A stretch of 5,994 nt of DNA, from contig JACMKH010000139.1 of NCBI GenBank assembly GCA_014380205.1, positions 1 to 5,994 on the forward strand, written 5' to 3'. Every line of letters begins with the position of its first letter. Within the stretch, counting starts at the first letter, position 1. Origin of the DNA: Sphingomonadaceae bacterium. Lineage in GTDB: Bacteria; Pseudomonadota; Alphaproteobacteria; Sphingomonadales; Sphingomonadaceae. The notes under the pieces are model-generated. The model saw only the letters and a list, made by a program, of their open reading frames with translations. It was not told where the DNA came from and searched no databases. Made by a program: the position numbers and the translations under genes. Positions 1 to 5,994 of this stretch are shown here, piece by piece.

Positions 1-49
1 GAGACCCGCTCGCCGCGCCGGGCGCCGCCGCGCCCGTCGCTCATGTCGC

Positions 50-643
50 TTGAGGATTATCTCGGCAAAAGGCGCGGGCAGCGACTGGGCCGATTATTCG
101 AGCGCTTCAGACAAGGTGAAAGCCGATCTCAAGGCGCCTGGATCGAACACGGGCGACGCGGCGGGCGACGTTTACGTATCAATCGAGCATCTGCGCGGAA
201 CCGGCTTCAAGGACGTGCTGCTCGGCGACGATTTCGCCAACCGGATCGAGGGGCTCGCCAAGAACGACAACATCTCGGGGCGCGACGGCAACGACACGCT
301 CGCGGGCGGGGCGGGCAAGGACACGCTCAAGGGCGGCGCGGGGGCGGACCGCTTCGTGCTGGCGAGCGTCAATGCCGCCGACGCCGACAAGATCTCGGAC
401 TTCGCGAGCGGCGACAGGATCGAGCTCGACAGCGCCCTCTACGGCTTGCCCGTGGGCGCGCTGCCGGGCAACCGTTTCGTGACCGGAACCGCGGCGGGCG
501 ACGGTAACGATCGGATCATCTATAACGACGCCAATGGCAAACTCTACTTCGATGCGGACGGCACGGGCGCACAGGCGCAGGTGCTGATCGCTACGATCAG
601 CAATCTGGCGACATTAAGCGCGGGAGATTTTGTGGTGATCTGA
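50..643 (+). CDS. RTX-type calcium-binding protein, C-terminal fragment (5' end missing or frameshifted)
   Basis: This encodes the C-terminal part of a hemolysin-type calcium-binding (RTX) protein, a class normally exported by a type I system and folded outside the cell on calcium. From nt 77 (GSDWADY) to the stop it aligns gap-free over 188 residues with the end of the next gene, at about 80% identity by hand count. It has RTX nonapeptides around nt 278-358 (GRDGNDTLA, GGAGKDTLK, GGAGADRF). A type I secretion-like tail follows, with KISDF, then IIYNDANGKLYFDADGTGA, and the end DFVVI. Position 50 is only the first possible start (TTG) and has no ribosome binding site. Upstream the frame stays open to the window edge but is Arg-rich and not RTX-like. 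Removing one A from the AAAA run at 67-70 would join it to the frame of ATG 43, giving DYLGKGAGSDW. It may be a 3' remnant, a frameshifted gene or a sequencing error. The RTX identity is firm; the 5' end is not. Confidence 0.75.
   Translation: MRIISAKGAGSDWADYSSASDKVKADLKAPGSNTGDAAGDVYVSIEHLRGTGFKDVLLGDDFANRIEGLAKNDNISGRDGNDTLAGGAGKDTLKGGAGADRFVLASVNAADADKISDFASGDRIELDSALYGLPVGALPGNRFVTGTAAGDGNDRIIYNDANGKLYFDADGTGAQAQVLIATISNLATLSAGDFVVI
77..643 (+). repeat. Duplicated RTX/secretion C-terminal module, copy 1
   Basis: This segment matches 2457-3023 with a constant offset of 2380 nt and no gaps over 567 nt including the stop. The most conserved DNA is around 225-356, with long identical runs through the nonapeptide region. 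Many differences are synonymous: four consecutive codons at 170-181 differ in DNA but not protein from 2550-2561. That pattern fits two translated copies under protein-level selection after duplication. Confidence 0.9.
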
Positions 644-644
644 C

Positions 645-658
645 GCGGCTACAGCCGC
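645..658 (+). other. Small hairpin between the two RTX genes
   Basis: GCGGC TACA GCCGC can form a five-base-pair, all-GC stem with a four-base loop just after the TGA of the RTX fragment. No T-run follows, so it is not a canonical rho-independent terminator. It could stabilise an mRNA end or be chance in GC-rich DNA. Confidence 0.3.
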
Positions 659-664
659 CATTAT

Positions 665-671
665 GGGAGGG
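665..671 (+). promoter_or_regulatory. Ribosome binding site that sets the start of the propeller/RTX gene
   Basis: GGGAGGG lies 6 nt upstream of ATG 678, a good Shine-Dalgarno match and spacing. It overlaps the in-frame ATG at 663, which has no comparable site, so translation most likely begins at 678. Confidence 0.7.
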
Positions 672-677
672 ACGGAC

Positions 678-3023
678 ATGGCGCGGACGCGGCTCGGCTT
701 AGGGTCGATCAGCACGGCGGGGCGGCTGGAAGAGGCGCGGCGCGAGGACTATCGCGCGATGCTGCTCGGTGACGGGCATCGCGCGGGCGGCTGGGCAGAG
801 CGCGCGCCCAACCCCCTCGATGGCGCGCCGATCGCGGTGCGCGTGATCGATCTCGCGGGGCTCGATCCCGCCGAGGGGTTCATGATCCAGGGCGACGCGC
901 CCAGCGATTTCGCGGGGTTCAGCGTCTCCGACGCGGGCGACGTCAACGACGACGGCTTCGCCGACGTGATCGTCGGCGCGCGGTTCGGCGACGACGGCGG
1001 GCTCAACGCGGGCGAGGCCTATGTGATCTTCGGCAAGGCGAGCGGCTTCGCCACGATCGACCTTGCCACGCTCGCCGCCGCCGACGGCTTCATCATCCAG
1101 GGCGATATCGACGTCAGCTACAGCAGCACCGGCTTCAGCGTCTCGGCGGCGGGCGACGTCGATGGCGACGGCTTCGACGACGTGATCGTCGGCGCGCCGC
1201 ACAGCGACGACGGCGGCTTCCCCAAGGCGGGCGAGGCCTATGTGATCTTCGGCAAGGCGGGCGCGTTCGGCTCGCCCGACGGCGGCGGCCGCCAGGTGAT
1301 CAACCTTTCGACGCTGATGGCCGTCGACGGCTTCACCATATTGGGCGAGGACAGCTATGACGAAGCCGGCCGGAGCGTCTCATCGGCGGGCGATGTCAAC
1401 GGCGACGGCTTCGCCGATATCATAGTCGGAGCACACCACAGCGAGGATGGCGGCGGCTATGCCAGCGGCGCGGCCTATGTGCTCTTTGGCAAGGCGAGCG
1501 GCTTCGGCGCGGTGTTCGATCTTGCGTTCACCGCCGATGATGACATCGGCTTCACCATCGACGGCGGTTACCAGGATAGCGCGGGGTGGAGCGTCGCGGC
1601 GGCGGGCGACGTCAACGGCGACGGCTTCGACGACGTCATCGTCGGCGCGCCGGGGGAAGCCACTGAAGGCCCGGGCGCGGGCGCCTCCTATGTGATCTTC
1701 GGCAAGGCGAGCGGCTTCGCCGACCTCGACCTCACCAGCCTCGCCATCGCCGACGGCTTCGCGATCCTCGGCGAGAACGGGTTCGACAACAGCGGATCGA
1801 GCGTCTCGGGCGCGGGCGACATCAACGGCGACGGCTTCGAAGACATCGTCATCGCCTCGCCTGAGACGACCAACCCCATCAACAACGGCCGCACCGCCTT
1901 CGTCGTGTTCGGTAAGGCGGGCGGGTTCGCGACGGTCGATCTTGCCGCGCTGACCCCCGCCGACGGCTTCGCGATCAGCTATCGAATCGGTTACGACGGT
2001 GACAACATCACCAATGTCTCGGCCGCGGGCGATGTCGACGGCGACGGCCTCGCCGACATCATCGTCGGGGTGCCGGGCAACCAGGAAGCCTGGGTGATCT
2101 ACGGCAAGACGGGCGCGTTCGGCGAGGTCGAGCTCGACACGCTCGCGCCCGCCGACGGCTTCGTGATCCGCGGCAACGGCTTCCAGCACGACGCCGGGTT
2201 CAGCGTCTCGGGCGCGGGCGACGTCAACCAGGACGGCTACGACGATCTCATCGTCGGCGCGCCGGGCGGCGACACGGGCGGGACCAACGCGGGCGAGGCC
2301 TATGTCATCTTCGGCGGGCCGAGCGGCGTGCTGCAACAGGGAAACGCGGGCGCGAACCTGCTCATCGGCGGCGAGGGCAAGGACACGCTCGCCGGGTTCG
2401 GGGGATCCGACACGCTGCGGGGCGCCGAGGGAGGCGACCGGCTCGACGGCGGCAGCGGCGGCGACTGGGCCGACTACACGGGAGCGGCGGAGAAGGTGAA
2501 AGCCGACCTCAAGACCCCCGCGGCCAACACCGGCGACGCGGCGGGCGACGTCTATGTCTCGATCGAGCATCTGCGCGGCACCAGCTTCAAGGACGTGCTG
2601 CTCGGCGACGACTTCGCCAACCGGATCGAGGGGCGCGGCAAGGACGACAACATCTCGGGGCGCGACGGCAACGACACGCTCGCGGGCGGGACGGGCAAGG
2701 ACACGCTCAAGGGCGGCGCGGGAGCGGACCGCTTCGAGCTCGCGAGCCTCGCCGCCGCCGACGCCGACAAGATCTCGGACTTCGTGGCCGGCGACAAGAT
2801 CGCGCTCGACGGCGCGACCTACGGCCTCACGCCGGGCGCGCTGCCGGGAAACCGCTTCGTCGTCGGCCCGAGCGCGGGGGACGGCAACGACCGCGTCATC
2901 TACAATGACGCCAACGGCAAGTTGTTCTTCGACCCCGACGGGACCGGCGCGCAGGCGCAGGTGTTGGTTGCGACGCTGACCGACGCGCCGAGCTTGAGCG
3001 CTAGCGATTTCGTCGTGATCTGA
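678..3023 (+). CDS. Seven-bladed FG-GAP beta-propeller / RTX calcium-binding protein, probably type I secreted
   Basis: This 781-residue protein is probably exported and surface-associated or released; ligand and function are unknown. A leader of about 55 residues without a Sec signal peptide precedes seven FG-GAP (integrin-alpha-like) repeats of about 63-79 residues. Each has a DxNxDGxxD or DxDxDGxxD calcium loop, starting at residues 88, 160, 239, 311, 381, 452 and 515, followed by VIVGAP- and AYVIFGK-like strands. Four RTX nonapeptides fill residues 564-599 (GGEGKDTLA, GFGGSDTLR, GAEGGDRLD, GGSGGDWAD). A spacer and about five more, partly degenerate, lie at 643-687 (GRDGNDTLA, GGTGKDTLK). 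The tail from residue 688 has KISDFVAGD, a YNDANGKLFFDPDGTGA segment and the end DFVVI, as in type I secreted RTX proteins and serralysin-like proteases. No protease or other catalytic motif is visible. ATG 678 is preferred over in-frame ATG 663 because GGGAGGG (665-671) lies 6 nt before it and overlaps the earlier ATG. The stop of the preceding RTX fragment is 34 nt upstream, so co-transcription is possible. Confidence 0.9.
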   Translation: MARTRLGLGSISTAGRLEEARREDYRAMLLGDGHRAGGWAERAPNPLDGAPIAVRVIDLAGLDPAEGFMIQGDAPSDFAGFSVSDAGDVNDDGFADVIVGARFGDDGGLNAGEAYVIFGKASGFATIDLATLAAADGFIIQGDIDVSYSSTGFSVSAAGDVDGDGFDDVIVGAPHSDDGGFPKAGEAYVIFGKAGAFGSPDGGGRQVINLSTLMAVDGFTILGEDSYDEAGRSVSSAGDVNGDGFADIIVGAHHSEDGGGYASGAAYVLFGKASGFGAVFDLAFTADDDIGFTIDGGYQDSAGWSVAAAGDVNGDGFDDVIVGAPGEATEGPGAGASYVIFGKASGFADLDLTSLAIADGFAILGENGFDNSGSSVSGAGDINGDGFEDIVIASPETTNPINNGRTAFVVFGKAGGFATVDLAALTPADGFAISYRIGYDGDNITNVSAAGDVDGDGLADIIVGVPGNQEAWVIYGKTGAFGEVELDTLAPADGFVIRGNGFQHDAGFSVSGAGDVNQDGYDDLIVGAPGGDTGGTNAGEAYVIFGGPSGVLQQGNAGANLLIGGEGKDTLAGFGGSDTLRGAEGGDRLDGGSGGDWADYTGAAEKVKADLKTPAANTGDAAGDVYVSIEHLRGTSFKDVLLGDDFANRIEGRGKDDNISGRDGNDTLAGGTGKDTLKGGAGADRFELASLAAADADKISDFVAGDKIALDGATYGLTPGALPGNRFVVGPSAGDGNDRVIYNDANGKLFFDPDGTGAQAQVLVATLTDAPSLSASDFVVI
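843..2330 (+). repeat. Seven tandem FG-GAP blade repeats
   Basis: There are seven tandem coding units of roughly 190-240 bp inside the propeller gene. Each carries an IDL..L...DGF.I.G strand, a SVS.AGDV(N/D)GDGF.D calcium loop and a YVIFGK strand. DNA similarity is high in places: a 27-nt stretch encoding EAYVIFGKA is identical near 1012 and 1226, and a near copy lies around 1687. Blade 6 is shortest between the loop and the FGK strand, and blade 2 has an extra glycine-rich insertion after FGK. Confidence 0.85.
2457..3023 (+). repeat. Duplicated RTX/secretion C-terminal module, copy 2
   Basis: This is the second copy of the 188-residue module, forming the end of the propeller protein. Homology to copy 1 begins near GGDWADY and continues to the stop. 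Upstream of this point the two genes differ, so the module behaves as an exchangeable C-terminal cassette or the first gene has lost its 5' part. Confidence 0.9.
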
Positions 3024-3052
3024 GCGATCGGGCGGCGAGATCGATACGGCCT

Positions 3053-3081
3053 ATGATCGTCGCGCGGATCATGGCATGATC
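3053..3081 (+). promoter_or_regulatory. Overlapping inverted repeats ATGATC / GATCAT / ATGATC
   Basis: The intergenic region contains ATGATC (3053-3058), GATCAT (3067-3072) and ATGATC (3076-3081). The middle element can pair with either flank: with the left it makes a six-bp stem with an eight-base loop, with the right a six-bp stem with a GGC loop. They are mutually exclusive, like an attenuator, or could be repeated half-sites of an operator upstream of the zinc-ribbon gene. No T-run follows the right stem, so terminator function is doubtful. No regulator can be assigned. Confidence 0.35.
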
Positions 3082-3102
3082 TTCCCTTGCTCTGCGATTT
3101 CC

Positions 3103-3108
3103 GGGGGG
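3103..3108 (+). promoter_or_regulatory. Probable ribosome binding site for the TTG-started zinc-ribbon gene
   Basis: GGGGGG lies 4 nt before TTG 3113, a short but usable spacing. An in-frame TGA occupies 3110-3112, directly before the TTG, so the gene cannot begin further upstream. The next in-frame ATG (3146) would remove the first CxxC pair. Confidence 0.5.
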
Positions 3109-3112
3109 TTGA

Positions 3113-3760
3113 TTGAGCGGCTTTTGCGGCAGATGCGGGGCGAGGATGGCGGCTGAGACGGGGTTGTGCCCTCCATGCCGCGCGGAGCTCGGTCAGGGCC
3201 GCGAAGCCTCGGAGGCCGGCCCTGACGCGCTTGGGAACGCGGGCGTTGAGATTCCCGCGCGCCGTCCACCCACCGGTAATGTGAAACACATCATCCGCGT
3301 CCTCGCGGTGGCGCTGGTCATCGGTGTGGCGGCGTGGTTGGTATTCGCGCTTGAGAATGGTGGGGAGCGTGCGGTCGACAAGCCCGAGCCGAGCAACGCC
3401 GCTTCCTCTTCCGATGAGCGGCCGGGCGAGGAGCGTGTCGATCGAGACTGGCTCATCGGCGCGTGGGTCGAATGGCCCGATTCCGTGGATAATGCTCAAG
3501 CGGCGACTCTGTGCGGGACGGACAACGCAGTCCGCTTCTATGCTGATGGAACCTACCGAACCTTCGACGAACGCGGGGCCTTCGAACTCACCGGCAATCG
3601 CCTCGATTTGATCACGACCGAGCGCGACGCTCCGGATTTTGACAAGGACACCGGGATCGAGCGGCCGCGGTCCTTCACCTATATGTTGGTCCGCGTGGAC
3701 GAGGATGTCGGCAGATGGGTGCACGGCCCGGAAAGCAGCTTTCGGGTTCGCCGCTGCTAA
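3113..3760 (+). CDS. Membrane-anchored zinc-ribbon protein with Cys-paired C-terminal domain, function unknown
   Basis: This 215-residue hypothetical protein is not a named family I recognise. Residues 5-22 form a zinc ribbon, C5GRC8G then C19PPC22, of the kind found at the N-terminus of many bacterial membrane proteins. A low-complexity linker follows. One hydrophobic helix lies at about residues 60-80, with basic residues before it, which predicts the ribbon in the cytoplasm and the C-terminus in the periplasm. After an acidic/Ser-rich linker, residues 112-215 form a small, probably beta-rich domain (DWLIGAWV, C134, FYADGTYRTF, GAFELTGNRLDL, final C215). It resembles lipocalin-like W-G-W...C...ADGTY...RC domains seen in sphingomonad hypothetical proteins, and C134 and C215 could form a disulfide. 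TTG 3113 is chosen because it immediately follows an in-frame stop, has a G-rich site upstream and retains both CxxC pairs. Codon use is less GC-biased than in the neighbours, suggesting an accessory gene. Confidence 0.7.
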   Translation: MSGFCGRCGARMAAETGLCPPCRAELGQGREASEAGPDALGNAGVEIPARRPPTGNVKHIIRVLAVALVIGVAAWLVFALENGGERAVDKPEPSNAASSSDERPGEERVDRDWLIGAWVEWPDSVDNAQAATLCGTDNAVRFYADGTYRTFDERGAFELTGNRLDLITTERDAPDFDKDTGIERPRSFTYMLVRVDEDVGRWVHGPESSFRVRRC

Positions 3761-3817
3761 AGATCATGTGGACAATGGTTCTCGCCGCTACGCGATCACA
3801 CTGCTAGCTCCGCGCCG

Positions 3818-5994
3818 ATGACCACCGACACGCTCGACCCCTTCGACCAGATTGTTGACGCGCCGTTCGATGCGGCGCTGTCCGAGCGCTATCTGGTCTA
3901 CGCGCTCTCGACGATCACCGCGCGCTCGCTCCCCGATGTGCGGGACGGGCTCAAGCCGGTCCACCGCCGCCTGCTCTGGGCGATGCGGCAGCTCAAGCTC
4001 GATCCGGGCTCGGGCTACAAGAAATGCGCGAGCGTGGTCGGCGAGGTGATCGGGAAATATCATCCGCACGGCGACCAGTCGATCTACGACGCGCTCGTGC
4101 GGCTCGCCCAGCCCTTCTCGCTGCGCTATCCGCTGGTCGACGGGCAGGGAAATTTCGGCAACATCGACGGCGATAACCCCGCCGCCTTCCGCTACACCGA
4201 GGCGCGACTGACCCGCGCGGCGGTCGAGCTGATGGAGGGGCTCGACGAGGGCACGGTCGACTTCCGCAAGAGCTTCACCGGCGAGGACGAAGAGCCCGAG
4301 CTGATGCCGGGGCTGTTCCCCAACCTGCTCGCCAACGGCGCGACCGGGATCGCGGTGGGGATGGCGACCTCGATCCCGCCGCACAACGCCGCCGAGCTGC
4401 TCGACGCCGCCGCGCACCTGGTCGACCATCCGCGCGCCGAGCCGGGCGAGATCATGCAGTTCGTCCAGGGACCCGATTTCCCGACCGGCGGAGTCGTCGC
4501 GGACCCGGCGGCGTCGATCGCCGAGGCCTATGCGAGCGGGCGCGGCTCGTTCCGCGTCCGCGCGCGCTGGCATCGCGAGGAGCAGGGCAGGGGGGTGTGG
4601 AGCGCGATCGTCACCGAAATCCCCTATCAGGTTCCGAAGGGCAAGTTGATCGAGGCGATCGCGGCGCTGGTCACCGAGAGGAAGCTGCCGATCCTCGCCG
4701 ACGTCCGCGACGAATCGGACGAGGCGATCCGCATCGTGCTCGAGCCGAGGAGCCGGTCGATCGAGCCCGAAATGCTGATGGAGAGCCTGTTCCGGCTGAC
4801 CGATCTCGAGACGCGCGTGCCGCTCAACCTCAACGTGCTCGACGCCGATCGCACGCCGGGCGTGATGAGCCTGCGCGAGGCGCTCGCGGCGTGGCTGCGC
4901 CACCAGTTCGAGATGCTGCGCAAGCGCACCGCGCACCGGCTCGCACGGATCGCCGACCGGATCGAGCTGCTCGACGGCTATCTGATCGCGTATCTCAACC
5001 TAGACCGCGTGATCGCGATCATCCGCGCGGAGGACGAGCCCAAGCCCGTGATGATCGCCGAGTTCGGGCTGACCGACCGCCAGGCCGAGGCGATCCTCAA
5101 CATGCGGCTGCGGAGCCTGCGCAAGCTCGAGGAGATGGAGATCAGGCGCGAGCGCGGTGAGCTCGAGAAGGAAGCCAGCGAGCTCGAGGCGCTGCTCGCC
5201 TCGGAGGCGCGGCAGAAGACACGGCTCAAGAAGGATCTGGCGGCGCTGCGGGCGCGCTACGGACCCGAGACCGATATCGGGCGGCGGCGCACGACGATCG
5301 AGGAGGCCGCGCCGCCGCGCGAGATTCCGCTCGAGGCGATGATCGAGCGCGAGCCGGTCACGGTGATCCTGTCGAAGCGCGGCTGGATTCGCGCGATGAA
5401 GGGCCATGCCGACGCCGCCGCGCTCGACGCGGTCAAGTTCAAGGAGGGCGACGGCCTCGCGCGCGCTTTTGCCGCGCAGACCACCGACAAGCTGCTGCTC
5501 GCCGCCGCCGACGGGCGCGTCTACACGCTCGCCGCCGACAAGCTCCCCGGCGCGCGCGGCTTCGGCGAGCCCGTGCGGCTGATGGTCGATCTCGACGGCG
5601 AGACGGCGATCGTCGCGCTGCTCCCCGCGGTGACAGGACAGCGACTGCTGATCGCGGCGTCGGACGGCAAGGGGTTCGTCGCGAGGGCGGGCGAGATCGT
5701 CGCCGAGACGCGCAAGGGACGCCAGGTTGCGAACCTGCGCAAGGGCGCGAGGCTCGCGGTGTTCCGGGCGATTCCCGACGACGCGGACCATGTCGCGGCG
5801 GTCGGCGAGAACCGCAAGCTCGTGATCTTCCCGCTCGCCGAGTTGCCCGAGATGGCGCGCGGGCAGGGCGTGATGCTCCAGCGCTACCGCGACGGCGGGC
5901 TCTCGGACGCGACCGCCTTTCGGCTCGAGAGCGGCCTCGCGTGGCCGATGGGCGGCGACACCGGGCGCGTCCGCACTGAGACCGACCTCGCCCC
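3818..5994 (+). CDS. parC: DNA topoisomerase IV subunit A (ParC), 3' end outside window
   Basis: ParC is the DNA-cleaving subunit of topoisomerase IV, acting with ParE (ATPase) to decatenate daughter chromosomes. The window holds 725 full codons, close to the roughly 750 expected; the stop is missing only because the window ends. The N-terminus shows SERYLVYALSTITARSLPDV then RDGLKPVHRRLLW. HPHGDQSIYD lies at residues 82-91. DGQGNFGNIDGDN begins at residue 108, and the catalytic R125-Y126 sits in FRYTEARLT. A breakage-reunion/tower region follows, then the C-gate and coiled coil (LTDRQAEAILNMRLRSLRKL from residue 418). The C-terminal pinwheel domain starts at about residue 512, with a degenerate GyrA-box-like KGRQVANL (633-640) and the ParC-type RGQGVMLQRYRDGGLSDA (681-698). 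The lack of a full GyrA box and the length favour ParC over GyrA. ATG 3818 is the only in-frame start after the preceding TAA; no clear Shine-Dalgarno precedes it. The preceding gene ends 57 nt upstream. Confidence 0.95.
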   Translation, partial: MTTDTLDPFDQIVDAPFDAALSERYLVYALSTITARSLPDVRDGLKPVHRRLLWAMRQLKLDPGSGYKKCASVVGEVIGKYHPHGDQSIYDALVRLAQPFSLRYPLVDGQGNFGNIDGDNPAAFRYTEARLTRAAVELMEGLDEGTVDFRKSFTGEDEEPELMPGLFPNLLANGATGIAVGMATSIPPHNAAELLDAAAHLVDHPRAEPGEIMQFVQGPDFPTGGVVADPAASIAEAYASGRGSFRVRARWHREEQGRGVWSAIVTEIPYQVPKGKLIEAIAALVTERKLPILADVRDESDEAIRIVLEPRSRSIEPEMLMESLFRLTDLETRVPLNLNVLDADRTPGVMSLREALAAWLRHQFEMLRKRTAHRLARIADRIELLDGYLIAYLNLDRVIAIIRAEDEPKPVMIAEFGLTDRQAEAILNMRLRSLRKLEEMEIRRERGELEKEASELEALLASEARQKTRLKKDLAALRARYGPETDIGRRRTTIEEAAPPREIPLEAMIEREPVTVILSKRGWIRAMKGHADAAALDAVKFKEGDGLARAFAAQTTDKLLLAAADGRVYTLAADKLPGARGFGEPVRLMVDLDGETAIVALLPAVTGQRLLIAASDGKGFVARAGEIVAETRKGRQVANLRKGARLAVFRAIPDDADHVAAVGENRKLVIFPLAELPEMARGQGVMLQRYRDGGLSDATAFRLESGLAWPMGGDTGRVRTETDLA

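Noticed and set aside
43..507. 154-codon + strand frame beginning ATG 43
   Set aside because: After about nt 70 it is an Arg-rich out-of-frame reading of the RTX module; only its first codons may be relevant, as the possible frameshifted start.
645..658. Rho-independent terminator after the first RTX fragment
   Set aside because: Only a five-bp stem and no T-run; kept as a simple hairpin.
1380..2570. 396-codon open frame on the minus strand opposite the propeller gene
   Set aside because: It mirrors the repeats of the + strand gene, is Arg/Ala/Asp/Val-rich, and lies opposite clear FG-GAP/RTX coding sequence; an artefact of G/C-ending codons.
2900..3724. 274-codon minus-strand open frame across the end of the RTX gene and the zinc-ribbon gene
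   Set aside because: It crosses two + strand genes and their spacer; the + reading gives paired CxxC motifs and a membrane helix, while the minus reading has no recognisable domain.
3769..3807. Possible promoter for parC (TGGACA at 3769)
   Set aside because: No acceptable -10 box lies 16-18 nt downstream; TGCTAG at 3802 is much too far.
3788..4936. 382-codon minus-strand open frame opposite parC
   Set aside because: The + strand encodes unmistakable ParC with catalytic Tyr; the minus frame is a compositional shadow.
4597..5160. 187-codon + strand open frame inside parC
   Set aside because: Arg-rich out-of-frame reading of parC.
1..5994. CRISPR array, tRNA/rRNA genes, insertion sequence or integrase
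   Set aside because: No spaced direct repeats, cloverleaf, rRNA-like segment, terminal inverted repeats or transposase motifs were seen; the only repeats are protein-coding blades and the RTX module.

Overview
This is a very GC-rich window whose real genes all read on the + strand. Codons end overwhelmingly in G or C. The topoisomerase IV subunit A is of the alphaproteobacterial ParC type, and the combination suggests an alphaproteobacterium, most likely Sphingomonadales (Sphingomonas/Erythrobacter-like). The order-level placement comes from recalled sequence style, not from a search.

Layout: (1) positions about 50-643 hold the C-terminal module of an RTX-type calcium-binding protein whose 5' part is missing or frameshifted. 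(2) Positions 678-3023 hold an intact 781-residue protein made of seven FG-GAP (integrin-alpha-like) beta-propeller blades, followed by RTX nonapeptides and a type I secretion-like C-terminus. Its last 188 residues are about 80% identical, without gaps, to the fragment in (1), so the two are tandem paralogues or products of a module duplication. (3) Positions 3024-3112 are a short intergenic region with clustered GATC sites and overlapping inverted repeats. (4) Positions 3113-3760 encode a 215-residue protein with an N-terminal zinc ribbon, one membrane helix and a Cys-containing C-terminal domain; it starts with TTG and has looser codon use than its neighbours. (5) Positions 3818 to the right edge hold parC (topoisomerase IV subunit A), nearly complete and cut off by the window end.

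How the genes relate: the two RTX products look like calcium-dependent secreted or surface proteins, but the type I exporter they would need (ABC transporter, membrane fusion protein, outer-membrane channel) is not in this window. The zinc-ribbon protein and parC show no functional link to them beyond orientation. Large ORFs on the minus strand opposite the propeller gene, the zinc-ribbon gene and parC are GC-bias shadows.

I found no clear new molecular system. The points most worth a second look are the duplicated secretion module with its apparent one-base shift in an A4 run, the propeller with all seven calcium loops intact fused to RTX repeats, and the uncharacterised zinc-ribbon/membrane/Cys-domain protein.
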